A model generated the notes under the pieces. The model was not told the DNA's origin. It ran no database searches and worked only from the letters and a program-made list of their open reading frames with translations. A DNA stretch of 36,119 bases from a candidate division TA06 bacterium ADurb.Bin131 (GTDB lineage Bacteria > Ratteibacteria > UBA8468 > B48-G9 > DTJG01). Position 1 is the first letter of the stretch, and each line of letters begins with the position of its first letter. The position numbers and the translations under genes were made by a program. The stretch is taken from the NCBI GenBank assembly GCA_002070645.1, contig MWDQ01000152.1, positions 1 to 36,119 on the forward strand, written 5' to 3'. Shown in pieces: positions 1 through 8,759 of this stretch.

Positions 1-207
1 GTAGAATATCAAGGCATCAAGGAAACAGAAGTTTTGATTTCCAGAGGCATAAGGATTATTGAAACAGAAGATGTTGAATTGCAATATCTTGAAGCAGTTG
101 ACCTTGAGAATCTCGAAAGAGTTGAAAGCATCAAAAAAAACACAGGAATTCTTGGTGCGATAAAAGTTGGAAATGTCAGGCTAATTGATAACATAATATG
201 GGAGTAA
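1..207 (+). CDS. panC: pantoate--beta-alanine ligase, C-terminal fragment
   Basis: Frame 1 is open from the first base to the TAA at 205-207, giving the last 68 residues of a protein whose start lies outside the window. The sequence ...YLEAVDLENLE...GAIKVGNVRLIDNI matches the usual end of PanC (Y-x-x-x-V-D-x-x-x-L ... A-x-x-V-G-x-x-R-L-I-D-N). PanC joins pantoate and beta-alanine with ATP in the cytoplasm, the last step of pantothenate synthesis. The next gene, one base downstream, makes beta-alanine, which is strong context. The catalytic N-terminal half cannot be seen. Confidence 0.9.
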   Translation, partial: VEYQGIKETEVLISRGIRIIETEDVELQYLEAVDLENLERVESIKKNTGILGAIKVGNVRLIDNIIWE

Positions 208-208
208 A

Positions 209-568
209 ATGCTTTACCCTGTTTGCAGAGTTAAAATCAAAGGTGGAAGAGTAACAGAAAAAAACTTATATTATGATGGAAGTATAACAATTTCATCAGA
301 TATACTTGAATCTTCTGGTATACTGCCTGGAGACATGGTTGATGTTTTGAACCTGAATAATGGAGCAAGAATAACCACTTACGTGATAATTGAGGAGAAA
401 AAAAAAGGAGAAATATTTCTCAATGGTCCTGCAGCCAGGTTTTTTGAAATAGGAGATAAGGTTATTATTCTCGGTATATGTCTCGCAACACAAAAGGAAA
501 GAAAAAAGATAAAAATGAAGATCATTTCACTATCTGAAAAAAACAAGATAGTAAAGGTGGAGAACTAA
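209..568 (+). CDS. panD: aspartate 1-decarboxylase
   Basis: PanD decarboxylates L-aspartate to beta-alanine using a pyruvoyl group made by self-cleavage. The 119-aa product carries the cleavage site Gly24-Ser25 in YYDGSITIS, plus Lys9, Arg54, Thr57 and Tyr58 in NGARITTY at the positions known for the E. coli enzyme. The ATG follows the panC stop by one base, so the two are almost certainly co-translated. The C-terminal ~25 residues are very lysine-rich (RKKIKMKI... ) and resemble the tail seen in many bacterial PanD proteins. Identification is firm; the autocleavage itself is inferred from the motif. Confidence 0.95.
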   Translation: MLYPVCRVKIKGGRVTEKNLYYDGSITISSDILESSGILPGDMVDVLNLNNGARITTYVIIEEKKKGEIFLNGPAARFFEIGDKVIILGICLATQKERKKIKMKIISLSEKNKIVKVEN

Positions 569-569
569 T

Positions 570-1979
570 ATGTCGAGATTAAAACACAATATTAAAAAAT
601 ATAGCGCAAAACAAGCACTTACCGGCGTACTGAAAATTTTGCCTCATCTTTCAGACCAGAATATTATCCGTATTCTCACGATTGCAGAAAAAGCATCTGT
701 AAATCCTGCGTTTAAGGAAAGAGTACTTGTGATTGAGGAAAAAATACGGCAGAAACACCCAACAGTGGAGATTGTAAAACGACTTAACAGTCAACTTTCT
801 CCAAACTCTAAGAAAAAACTCATAACAAACCTGTTTTCAAATGCAATGTTTGAGGGCACAAGAAAAAGACAGGAGATTTTTGAGAAAGAAAAATGGAGAC
901 CACCGTTTTTCTTTGTATTGAGTCCTACGATGAGATGTAACCTTAAGTGTACGGGGTGTTATGCTGCACAGTATACCAAACAGGATGTTATAACCACAGA
1001 ACAGATTGATAAAATCTTTACAGAAGCAAAAGACCTCGGTATTTATTTTGTAACCATAAGCGGGGGAGAACCTTTTTATAGAGAAGATCTTCTTGATATA
1101 TGGAAAAAACATAATGATATGTTTTTCCTTGTTTATACAAATGGAACACTTATTGATGAAAAAATGGCAGAGAAACTTGCTGATTTAGGAAATGTTGCTC
1201 CTGCTATAAGTGTTGAGGGATTTAAGGAAGAAACTGATAAAAGAAGAGGTCCAGGAGTATATGAAAAAATTTCTAATGCGTGGAAATATCTTAAAGAAAA
1301 AGGAGTTCTCTTTGGATTTTCTGCCACGTGTACAAAATACAATGCAGAAATAATTTATAGTGATGAGTTTATTGATTTTATGATAGAGCAGGGCGCTCTT
1401 TTTGGCTGGTATTTTCAATACATACCGATTGGAAGGATGCCAGATACATCTCTTATGGCAAGTCCAGAACAAAGGGCATGGGCACGGGATAAACTCGAGC
1501 ATATAAGAAATACACGGCCGATTATACTTGCTGATTTCTGGAATGATGGACCTCTTGCTGGTGGCTGCATAGCAGGTGGAAGGGTTTATTTTCATATTAA
1601 TTCTCAGGGAGATATTGAACCCTGCGTGTTTACCCATTTTACAAAGAATAACATAAAGGATACAACAATTCGACAGGCACTTCAAAGTGATTTATTTAAG
1701 GCAATCCAAAAACGCCAGCCATACTCGAAAAATCTTATGTGTCCGTGTATGATTATTGACAATCCAACAGTTCTAAGAGAGATCGTTGCCGAGACAGGCG
1801 CCAGACCATCATACACTGGTGCGGAATCAATCATTACTGAAAGTGCACAATTTCTTGATGAGTATTCAAAGAAGATTCACGAGATATGGGACCCTGTCTG
1901 GAAGGAAAGATATAAAGAGGGTAGGGCATTAAGGGGAATTGACAAAGAAGTAGCATCTAAAATTTTAGAAGAAAAGTAA
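570..1979 (+). CDS. radical SAM protein with SPASM-like C-terminal cysteines
   Basis: A 469-aa member of the radical SAM superfamily. C123-x3-C127-x2-C130 in MRCNLKCTGCYA is the 4Fe-4S/SAM site, followed by the SGGEPF motif. Further cysteines near the C-terminus (GGCIAGG, IEPCVF, MCPC) suggest an auxiliary cluster of the SPASM/twitch type. The first ~110 residues are a helical extension without a recognised motif, and the last ~70 residues are charged and probably helical. The substrate is unknown; no short peptide precursor gene was found next to it. It starts one base after panD and shares the run with redox genes, which suggests an anaerobic redox or maturation role, but that is inference. 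Confidence 0.85.
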   Translation: MSRLKHNIKKYSAKQALTGVLKILPHLSDQNIIRILTIAEKASVNPAFKERVLVIEEKIRQKHPTVEIVKRLNSQLSPNSKKKLITNLFSNAMFEGTRKRQEIFEKEKWRPPFFFVLSPTMRCNLKCTGCYAAQYTKQDVITTEQIDKIFTEAKDLGIYFVTISGGEPFYREDLLDIWKKHNDMFFLVYTNGTLIDEKMAEKLADLGNVAPAISVEGFKEETDKRRGPGVYEKISNAWKYLKEKGVLFGFSATCTKYNAEIIYSDEFIDFMIEQGALFGWYFQYIPIGRMPDTSLMASPEQRAWARDKLEHIRNTRPIILADFWNDGPLAGGCIAGGRVYFHINSQGDIEPCVFTHFTKNNIKDTTIRQALQSDLFKAIQKRQPYSKNLMCPCMIIDNPTVLREIVAETGARPSYTGAESIITESAQFLDEYSKKIHEIWDPVWKERYKEGRALRGIDKEVASKILEEK

Positions 1980-2002
1980 TGTCCTATCTTAAAATAATCT
2001 GA

Positions 2003-2668
2003 ATGAAAACCTGTGGCAGAATTATAGAAAAAATCAATAGGACTCACCATTCAATAAGTATCAGAACCGAAAAAATGGATATCTCATTCGATGCAGGACA
2101 ATTTTTTAAGGTTTATTCTAATGATGAGTTCAGATGCTTATCTGCATCCTGTTCTCCAAGAAGAAATTACCTTGAGTTTACAAAAAAAATCACAGAGAGT
2201 AGATTCTCATCCTGGCTACAGTCACTGAAGATTGGAGACAAGATTACTATTGAAGGACCTTATGGAAGATTTGTAATGGTAGAAGACGAAAAGATACTTT
2301 TCATAGCAGGCGGCATAGGAATTACTCCGATATTCAGTATGATTGAGGATGCATTTTTAACATCCAGTAAAAAGGATTTTGTGTTATTTTACGGAAATAA
2401 ATCCAGCGAGGATATTGTTTTTTATAATGAATTGAACTCTTTTTCACAGTCGCTTAAATTAAAACTTTTCATTTTTACTGAAGACGCAAATCAACAATTC
2501 TATCATGGTGTTATAACCGCTGAAAGGATTTCTGCATTATTGCCTGATGCTGTTGAAAGAACCGCTTTTGTCTGTGGACCTACACATATGGTAGAATCAA
2601 TGTCTGAACAAATAAAAAAATACAATATCAGCAGAAATATAAAAACTGAAAAACTTATTGGTTATTAG
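2003..2668 (+). CDS. FAD/NAD(P)-binding oxidoreductase, ferredoxin reductase-like
   Basis: A 221-aa flavoprotein of the ferredoxin-NADP+ reductase superfamily. Residues ~1-95 form the FAD-binding barrel ([15 protein letters not shown]). Residues ~100-221 form the NAD(P)-binding half with [23 protein letters not shown] and CGPTHMV. There is no 2Fe-2S domain, so it needs a separate electron acceptor. The rubredoxin gene begins 8 bases downstream and the flavodiiron gene follows. An NAD(P)H:rubredoxin reductase role is therefore an attractive inference. The start is an ATG with only a weak ribosome-binding site, 23 bases after the radical SAM gene. Confidence 0.82.
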   Translation: MKTCGRIIEKINRTHHSISIRTEKMDISFDAGQFFKVYSNDEFRCLSASCSPRRNYLEFTKKITESRFSSWLQSLKIGDKITIEGPYGRFVMVEDEKILFIAGGIGITPIFSMIEDAFLTSSKKDFVLFYGNKSSEDIVFYNELNSFSQSLKLKLFIFTEDANQQFYHGVITAERISALLPDAVERTAFVCGPTHMVESMSEQIKKYNISRNIKTEKLIGY

Positions 2669-2676
2669 GAGGAAAT

Positions 2677-2835
2677 ATGAAATATGTATGCAAGGTATGT
2701 GGCTATGTGTATGACCCTGAAAAAGGCGATGATACTCAGGATATTCCTGCAGGGACTGAGTTTAATGCTCTCCCTGATTCATGGACATGCCCTGAATGTG
2801 GAGCAGGAAAAGACGAATTTGAGATTTTATCGTAA
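2677..2835 (+). CDS. rubredoxin
   Basis: A 52-aa protein. Cys5-x2-Cys8 ([11 protein letters not shown]) and Cys38-x2-Cys41 (CPECGAGK) bind one iron, and the aromatic core residues and DPEKGD loop are typical of rubredoxins. A strong AGGAGG-type ribosome-binding site at 2667-2672 fixes the ATG. It sits between a ferredoxin reductase-like flavoprotein and a flavodiiron protein, so it probably carries single electrons between them. Confidence 0.96.
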   Translation: MKYVCKVCGYVYDPEKGDDTQDIPAGTEFNALPDSWTCPECGAGKDEFEILS

Positions 2836-2849
2836 TAAGGGATTTTCAA

Positions 2850-4016
2850 ATGAAAATATCTGACGGAATTTTTTCTGTTGGCGCTATTGATTGGGACCTA
2901 AAAACATTTCATGGATATTCAACACCCTATGGAACAACCTATAACGCCTACCTCATAAAGGGCGAAAAAAACATATTGATTGATACTGTAAAACACTACT
3001 GTGCTGATGAATTTATCAGCAATATTTCAAAGGTTCTACCTGTTGATAGAATTGACTATGTGATATGTAATCACGCTGAAATGGATCATTCGGGTCTTAT
3101 TAACTACATCTTATCAAGGTCAAATGCAACGCTTATCTGTTCTTCAAAATGCAAGGATAATCTTCAGAAACATTTTCATAAGGACTACCAAAAAATAATC
3201 AATGTTGAACATGGACAAGAACTTAAGATTGGAAATAACACATTCAAATTTTTTCACACGCCAATGGTACACTGGCCAGAATCTATGGCAACATATCTAA
3301 TTGAAAGAAAAATTCTATTCCCAAATGATGCATTTGGCCAGCACATTGCTAATTCGAAATTATATGTTGATGAAATTGGACTGGAGATTGTTCTAAGAGA
3401 GGCGCAAAAATATTATGCAAACATTGTGAATCCTTATGGGAATGCTGTTCAAAAAGTACTTGAAGCACTTAATGATTTACCTGTTGAGATAATTGCGCCT
3501 TCACATGGGATGATATGGCGAAGAAAACAGGATATTGAGAAGATTATCCAGAAATATTCAATGTGGGCAGCAAACAAACCAGGAAATGAAATTATTATTG
3601 TTTATGAAACAATGTGGGGTTCAACAAAAAAAATGGCAGAGGAGTGTTTTTTGAAGGCAGTAGAAAAAAACTATCCTGTAAAAATGTTCAATCTCGAGGT
3701 AAAGGATATCTCAGATGTTGTAGCGGAAATGCCTGATGCTAAAATGATATTGTTTGGATCATCAATCCTGCACGGACAGATTCTACCCCGGATGGCTGGC
3801 CTGTTAACATACTTAACAGGACTGAGATTTACCAATAGAAAAGCATGGACATTTGGTTCATATGGCTGGTCAAAACCAGCATTTGAAAGATTTGAAACAA
3901 TGGTAAAAAGTGCTGGTTTTGAATTTCCAGGCAGTGGTTATTATGTCCAGTTTGTGCCTGATGAATCAACACTTAAACATCTTGTAGATATCTTCTCGGA
4001 GAAGATACTGGATTGA
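2850..4016 (+). CDS. flavodiiron protein (A-type, oxygen or nitric oxide reductase)
   Basis: A 388-aa cytoplasmic enzyme with a metallo-beta-lactamase-like diiron domain (~1-245) and a flavodoxin domain (~247-388). The iron ligands are visible: H75-x-E77-x-D79-H80 in NHAEMDHSG, H141 in VHWPESM, D160 in FPNDAFG and H219 in PSHGMIW. The FMN loop is ETMWGSTKKMA (~253-263). The family reduces O2 to water or NO to N2O with electrons from rubredoxin, and both the rubredoxin and a candidate reductase are directly upstream. It is the simple two-domain form, without fused rubredoxin or reductase. Whether O2 or NO is the real substrate cannot be read from the sequence. Confidence 0.95.
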   Translation: MKISDGIFSVGAIDWDLKTFHGYSTPYGTTYNAYLIKGEKNILIDTVKHYCADEFISNISKVLPVDRIDYVICNHAEMDHSGLINYILSRSNATLICSSKCKDNLQKHFHKDYQKIINVEHGQELKIGNNTFKFFHTPMVHWPESMATYLIERKILFPNDAFGQHIANSKLYVDEIGLEIVLREAQKYYANIVNPYGNAVQKVLEALNDLPVEIIAPSHGMIWRRKQDIEKIIQKYSMWAANKPGNEIIIVYETMWGSTKKMAEECFLKAVEKNYPVKMFNLEVKDISDVVAEMPDAKMILFGSSILHGQILPRMAGLLTYLTGLRFTNRKAWTFGSYGWSKPAFERFETMVKSAGFEFPGSGYYVQFVPDESTLKHLVDIFSEKILD

Positions 4017-5437
4017 AAAGAAAATTCCTTGTTATTGTACTGACCATAATTTTTGGATTTATACCTTGTTTCAGTTTTCCTTCTTTCAAAATCTGGATTC
4101 TCGGATGGATTGGTTTTGTACCTCTTTTATTTCTTTTCGATGAAAAACACACAACAAAAAATTTTATTATAGGGATTTTTGCTGGCTTTATTTTTCATAT
4201 ATTTCTGTTAAACTGGCTTTTTTCTGTTGCGGGTTTCTTTTATATACTGATTGCAATTTACCTATCCCTTTACTGGGCAGTTTTCTTTTGTTTAGTTTTT
4301 GCTTTTCCTGAAAAAACACGGATTATCCTCGGAGCATCTCTATGGTATTTTCTCGAAATTTTGATGCAGAATTTACTCACTGGTTTTCCATGGTTGCCTC
4401 TTTCTCTTTCACAATGGTCATGTCCTGCAACAGCGCGAATCGCTTCGGTATATGGTTCAGCAGGCCTATCTGGCCTTATTATGGGAACAAACATTGCCTT
4501 TTATAATGGAATAAAAAACAGAAGGGTTTTTCAATCTTTTGTGATTATTGCTGTGGTAATGTTTTCTTACCTTATTTCAATCCACACAGGTATTTCTAAT
4601 AATTCACCTACCACCATAAAAATTGCTTCTATTCAGGGAAACAGCGGATACTTTGGACAAAGTCCTGAAGAATCATTTGAAATATATAGAAATATGACTA
4701 ATTCCATTAAAGAAAAATGTAATCTTGTAATCTGGCCTGAGAGCAGTTATCCCTCAATACTTAATAAAAACCCAAATGTGGTTGATTACTTAACACAGAA
4801 ATCATATATTTTCCCAATCCTTGTTGGATCATTAAGTCAGGATAATGACACAGTTTATAATAGTGCCTATCTTTTCACCAGGGGAAGTGTTTTTAGATAT
4901 GATAAAAAGCATCTTGTGCCATTTGGTGAATATGTACCCGGAAAAAGATTCAGAACCATAGAAAATCTGTATACAAGATTTGCAGGATTTATGCCTGATA
5001 TATCTCCTGGCAATAAACCTGGAATATTCTCCATTGATTCTAAAAAATTTCTTGTACTCATCTGTTTTGAAAATATATTTCCATCAATCACCACTGCTTC
5101 AATAGATAATGATACGGGTTTTATTGTTGTAATTACAAATGATTCGTGGTATGGCAATTCATTCGGACCATTTCAGCACTTTGCTCATAATGTTCTTCGT
5201 GCGTGTGAAACAGGAAGGTGTGTTGTGCAGACAGCAGGAACAGGAATAACAGGAATTGTTTCTCCTTATGGAGATTGTAAAATTCTTGAGAAAAATAGGA
5301 AAAATTTATTTATTGATGGTATTATGATATCAGATATATCGCTATCTAATATGAAAACAGTATATATGTTTTTACAGGAAATAGGCATTGCAATAATTTT
5401 TATCTTACTTATCGGGGTTGTTATATGCAAAAACTAA
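4013..5437 (+). CDS. lnt: apolipoprotein N-acyltransferase
   Basis: Lnt adds the third acyl chain to the N-terminal cysteine of lipoproteins in the inner membrane. The 474-aa product has about six hydrophobic segments in residues 1-195, then a carbon-nitrogen hydrolase domain. The catalytic triad is E243 (VIWPESSYP), K298 (YDKKHLVPFGE) and C351 (LICFENIFP). A final membrane segment lies at ~450-470. The start is a TTG that overlaps the TGA stop of the flavodiiron gene (TTGA), which points to translational coupling. Presence of Lnt argues for a diderm envelope. Confidence 0.95.
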   Translation: MKRKFLVIVLTIIFGFIPCFSFPSFKIWILGWIGFVPLLFLFDEKHTTKNFIIGIFAGFIFHIFLLNWLFSVAGFFYILIAIYLSLYWAVFFCLVFAFPEKTRIILGASLWYFLEILMQNLLTGFPWLPLSLSQWSCPATARIASVYGSAGLSGLIMGTNIAFYNGIKNRRVFQSFVIIAVVMFSYLISIHTGISNNSPTTIKIASIQGNSGYFGQSPEESFEIYRNMTNSIKEKCNLVIWPESSYPSILNKNPNVVDYLTQKSYIFPILVGSLSQDNDTVYNSAYLFTRGSVFRYDKKHLVPFGEYVPGKRFRTIENLYTRFAGFMPDISPGNKPGIFSIDSKKFLVLICFENIFPSITTASIDNDTGFIVVITNDSWYGNSFGPFQHFAHNVLRACETGRCVVQTAGTGITGIVSPYGDCKILEKNRKNLFIDGIMISDISLSNMKTVYMFLQEIGIAIIFILLIGVVICKN

Positions 5438-6090
5438 AAAAACTTGAAGAAAGAATAGGATATAGATTCAAGGATTTTTCATTGCTCGAAACCGCAATGA
5501 CTCATTCTTCTTATGCACACGAAAGAAACATTCAATCATATGAGAGATTAGAGTTCCTGGGGGACGCAGTTCTTAATTTTACTGTTGCAGTAGAGATTTT
5601 CCGTAGCCATCCTGATAAGGATGAACATTTTCTTACAGATCTTAAGTCAGCATATGTAAATAGGAACTACCTGCATCGCCTTGGAAAAAAATTAGGGCTT
5701 GGAGAAATTCTCAGGCATTCTGGTCCAAAGAATATTCGACTTGACCAGGCAGTTGAGGCATTAATAGGGGCAATATATATTGATGGAGGATATCTATATG
5801 CAAAGAATTTTATTAAAAAATTCATATTAAGCAAAGAAATAAAACCTCTAAAAGATTATAAGGGATTGATAAAAACAGTATCAATGAAAATATTTAATAA
5901 GGACGTTGTATACAAGGTTGAAAAAGAATTTGGCCCTCCACATAAGAAAATGTTTCAAATTACTGCAAAAATTCCTGGTGAAAAAATTTCCGCAACCGCA
6001 ATAGGAAAAACAAAAAGAGAAGCAGAGATGAAAACATCAAAGATTCTCTTGAGAAAATTGCGATATCCCACACCAAACCCTCAAACATAG
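5425..6090 (+). CDS. rnc: ribonuclease III
   Basis: RNase III cuts double-stranded RNA, including rRNA precursors. The 221-aa protein has the nuclease domain at ~1-145 with the signature ERLEFLGDAVLN (E40, E43, D47), and a double-stranded RNA-binding domain at ~150-215 with the GKTKREAE motif. In the second metal-binding helix, LDQAVEALIGAIYIDGG, Glu111 is present. The residue three positions before it, normally Asp, is Gln108, with an Asp shifted one place upstream. The start overlaps the end of lnt by 13 bases. Family assignment is firm; full catalytic strength is less certain because of the substitution. Confidence 0.94.
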   Translation: MQKLKKLEERIGYRFKDFSLLETAMTHSSYAHERNIQSYERLEFLGDAVLNFTVAVEIFRSHPDKDEHFLTDLKSAYVNRNYLHRLGKKLGLGEILRHSGPKNIRLDQAVEALIGAIYIDGGYLYAKNFIKKFILSKEIKPLKDYKGLIKTVSMKIFNKDVVYKVEKEFGPPHKKMFQITAKIPGEKISATAIGKTKREAEMKTSKILLRKLRYPTPNPQT

Positions 6091-6126
6091 TTTTCTACTA
6101 ATTACCTGCATCAAAAAACAAATCTA

Positions 6127-7659
6127 CTAATTTTTTGAAATCTTGTATATGTAATATTGTTCAAAAACACCTAAAATATTCATACATACCCAGTAAAGTA
6201 ATAAACCTGATGAAAAACTATAAAAAAGCACAAGCATCATTAATGGCAGTAAAATATTCATAAACTTTTGAGATTGTTCAACAGCAGGCGTCATTCTTTG
6301 TTGTATAAAAGAGCTAACGAACATAAGTATAGGAAGCACATTAATAGGAACTGAACCAATCGTGGCAACAGTATCCGGTACTGATAGGTCATTAATCCAT
6401 AAAATAAACCTGCTGCCCCTCAAAAATATAGAACCACGCAAAGCAAGAAAAAACCCTACAAAAATTGGTAATTGAATCAACATAGGTAAACAACCACCAA
6501 AAGGATTTATCTTATATTCCTTATAAAGATTCATCATTTCTTTTTGCATCATCTGTGGATTATCCTTGTACTTCTTCTGGATATCCTGAAGGTATGGCCG
6601 TAATTTCTGCATCTGTTTCATTGACCTTAAACTGTTTCTCGTAAGCGGGAAAAATAGCACCTTTATCAAAATCGTAAGAACTATGATTGCCCATCCCCAG
6701 TTGGGAATAACCCTGTAGATTGCATTGAGTATTGCAAATATTATCCTTCCCATTGATACAAAAAAACCTGTGCCAAAAATTCTTATATCTTTAATCTCGT
6801 TCCTTGCAACAAAATAGTCAGAAGGTCCAACATAACAGGATAAAGGAAAACTTTTAATCTCCCCAGGAAGGATCTCAAAAGATGGAATTTTTAATCCCCA
6901 GGTTAATCTTGAAGCTCTATTTTCAACATTAAACTCAACAGGCATATCTGTTTTAAAGTAATACATTTGATACCTTGTCCTGACAGCGCAGACATTTCCT
7001 GAAACCTTTTCTTTCATCTGCCTTGCGGCATTAAATTTATATGGCTTCCCACCATTGGTAACAAGAAATTCAACTACGGAATCTTCTGCGTTATGACGAT
7101 TAAGTACAAGACAACCGAGATACAGGTTTATTGCCGGTACAACAAGTTTCTCCTTTGAAGTATTCTTTATCTGTAAATCAGCGGACAAGGTATATTTTGA
7201 GGGAAAAACCTCTATTTTTTTCTGGACATCTATGTTATTTCTATTGCTCCTTAAAATCAAAGATTTTTCTGATGGCTCAGAAATAAGCGAATACATACTT
7301 TGCCCGGTTTCTTCACCAATTTCATCAGCAAGCATGATACCGTTTTGGAAAAACGTAAACTCTTTTTCTCCTGGTCTTGTATATTGGGAGAGAGAAAAGG
7401 AAACAATCTTACCTCCGAGTAAATCAAGATATCCTGTATATAATTCATTTCCAAATTTAACCTGATTATTCGAAATAACATAATTGGTCTCAGATTGAAT
7501 AGGTTCAACAGATTTGCTCTGTACAGATTCTGAAGTTTCGATTTGAGTTGATTTTTCCTGTGTCTGTTGCGGTTTTCCTCTTTTCGATGTCATACTGAAA
7601 AAAACAATAACCAGAAGCGCAAGCACAAATGCAATCATAACCCTGGTTTCTTCTTTCAT
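6127..7659 (-). CDS. yidC: membrane protein insertase YidC
   Basis: YidC inserts and folds proteins in the inner membrane, alone or with Sec. The 510-aa product has an N-terminal membrane anchor (~8-24), a long periplasmic beta domain (~50-300), and the conserved insertase core with several membrane helices and the NPFGGCLPMLIQ motif. The large periplasmic domain is the form found in Gram-negative bacteria. It is the last gene of rpmH-rnpA-yidD-yidC and starts immediately after the yidD stop. Confidence 0.96.
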   Translation of the reverse strand: MKEETRVMIAFVLALLVIVFFSMTSKRGKPQQTQEKSTQIETSESVQSKSVEPIQSETNYVISNNQVKFGNELYTGYLDLLGGKIVSFSLSQYTRPGEKEFTFFQNGIMLADEIGEETGQSMYSLISEPSEKSLILRSNRNNIDVQKKIEVFPSKYTLSADLQIKNTSKEKLVVPAINLYLGCLVLNRHNAEDSVVEFLVTNGGKPYKFNAARQMKEKVSGNVCAVRTRYQMYYFKTDMPVEFNVENRASRLTWGLKIPSFEILPGEIKSFPLSCYVGPSDYFVARNEIKDIRIFGTGFFVSMGRIIFAILNAIYRVIPNWGWAIIVLTILIKVLFFPLTRNSLRSMKQMQKLRPYLQDIQKKYKDNPQMMQKEMMNLYKEYKINPFGGCLPMLIQLPIFVGFFLALRGSIFLRGSRFILWINDLSVPDTVATIGSVPINVLPILMFVSSFIQQRMTPAVEQSQKFMNILLPLMMLVLFYSFSSGLLLYWVCMNILGVFEQYYIYKISKN

Positions 7660-7908
7660 TTATTTGTCTCCCTGAGGTAGAGGATCATATCCGCCAGGAT
7701 TAAAAGGATGGCACCTCACTATTCTTTTAAGAAATAATATTGTCCCATTTAATAATCCCTGCTTTTCGAGGGCATCTATAAAATAATTCGAGCAACTCGG
7801 ATAAAACCTGCAGTTTCTACCAAAGATAGGTGACAGTACTACCTGATAGACATGGATGATAAAAATTACAGGTTTTATAAGAATATTCTTTTTTTTATTT
7901 CGTTCCAT
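7660..7908 (-). CDS. yidD: membrane protein insertion efficiency factor YidD
   Basis: An 82-aa small basic protein with the YidD signature: YQVVLSP, CRFYPSCSNYF, and the end HPFNPGGYDPLP. YidD is peripheral at the inner membrane and helps YidC-dependent insertion. The ATG lies inside the end of rnpA (34-base overlap), as is common in this cluster. The gene is directly upstream of yidC. Confidence 0.95.
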   Translation of the reverse strand: MERNKKKNILIKPVIFIIHVYQVVLSPIFGRNCRFYPSCSNYFIDALEKQGLLNGTILFLKRIVRCHPFNPGGYDPLPQGDK

Positions 7909-8168
7909 TCTCTTTCTATGTCCTCATCTGTAAGTTTTTTAAGATTGACTTTTATTTTAATAAAGAAATCTCCGCTTTTTAAATGTTTCCTTATAAACAA
8001 CCTGATTCTTCTCTTAACCTTGTTTCTTACAACAGAATTGCCACACCGTCTACTTACCTGAAAACCTATCTTTAGGGTTTTCTCGTCTGCTTTTTTATAG
8101 TACAAATCAAAATATTGACCCGTTATTTTATTACCCCTCTTTATAAGGTCAATAATCCTTTTTCTCAT
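7875..8168 (-). CDS. rnpA: ribonuclease P protein component
   Basis: A 97-aa basic protein that binds the RNase P RNA and helps mature tRNA 5' ends. The RNR motif is clear in SVVRNKVKRRIRL, preceded by the usual RRCGN segment, and the charged C-terminus is typical. Its ATG overlaps the TGA of rpmH (ATGA on the minus strand), and its end overlaps yidD. The order between rpmH and yidD is the standard one. Confidence 0.95.
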   Translation of the reverse strand: MRKRIIDLIKRGNKITGQYFDLYYKKADEKTLKIGFQVSRRCGNSVVRNKVKRRIRLFIRKHLKSGDFFIKIKVNLKKLTDEDIEREWNEIKKRIFL

Positions 8169-8299
8169 ATAGATATTAAGTGTCTGCCTTTTTTTCTCCT
8201 TCTCGAGAAAATTTTTTTACCTGAGTGGTTGCTCATTCTTTTTCTGAAACCATGGACCTTTTTCCTTCGAAGGTTGTTCGGTTTCAATGTAATAGACAT
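8165..8299 (-). CDS. rpmH: 50S ribosomal protein L34
   Basis: A 44-aa, highly basic protein. It reads MSITLKPNNLRRKKVHGF followed by RKRMS, then GKKIFSRRRKKGRH, matching the L34 pattern (QPSxxKRxRxHGFRxRM...GRxVLxxRRxKGR). A GGAGG ribosome-binding site lies at 8303-8307, just upstream of the ATG. It heads the rnpA-yidD-yidC cluster and overlaps rnpA by four bases. Confidence 0.94.
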   Translation of the reverse strand: MSITLKPNNLRRKKVHGFRKRMSNHSGKKIFSRRRKKGRHLISI

Positions 8300-8759
8300 A
8301 ATACCTCCAATTTATTGATAAATACTTCAAAAAATTTGCCGTCTGTTTCAAATCATTCGTCTTCCTGAAATTTTCATCTCCACATTACCTTGATTACCCT
8401 GTTTGCTTCTGATAAAACAGATCAGGGATTGGAGAATCCAGAAAAACACAGGAAATCACCAAACTTCAGATTTTTGAGTGTTTATTATAACATATTATCG
8501 ATATTCAATAAAAATTTGATGAGTACACGGATGTCCTATCTTAAATATGCCTACATCTTCCAAGAATCACCTGCGTGAAAGAGATATCTTCCTTTGCGTC
8601 GGATCTCTAAGACAAATTTTTCATCTGTTTTTTGACGATATCTAAATCATAAGGGCTTATCTCAAATGTCTATTGTAGAAGAAATCCAAAATAGATTGGG
8701 AAAATAGTTGAACAGGATAAAACCCAAGTTTTCCGGTATGTACTGTTGATGAATCTAAT
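8300..8759. other. 460-base region without a recognised gene between rpmH and the accessory locus
   Basis: This is where dnaA or an origin often lies relative to rpmH. No match to the DnaA box TTATCCACA was found on either strand. What is visible: the rpmH leader and its possible -10 box; a CTGTTT/AAACAG stem at about 8400-8420; an AGAGAT/ATCTCT pair around 8580-8612. Short plus-strand reading frames here (for example 8390-8578) show no family signature. A stretch at 8667-8760 can be read as protein-like only with a frameshift and is too short to call. Confidence 0.5.
8484..8489 (-). promoter_or_regulatory. putative -10 box of the rpmH operon
   Basis: The minus strand reads TATAAT here, about 185 bases upstream of rpmH, in an AT-rich patch. 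No good -35 element is seen at 17 bases, so this is a candidate only. Confidence 0.3.

Noticed and set aside
1979-8545. 15-base word ATGTCCTATCTTAAA at 1979-1993 and again at 8531-8545
   Set aside because: A match of this length is expected by chance about once or more in an AT-rich window of this size, and the flanks do not agree.
8390-8578. 62-residue plus-strand reading frame
   Set aside because: No family motif, no ribosome-binding site, and it lies across the rpmH leader.
8300-8759. Possible replication origin next to rpmH
   Set aside because: No TTATCCACA-like boxes on either strand and no dnaA; only the gene context suggests it.
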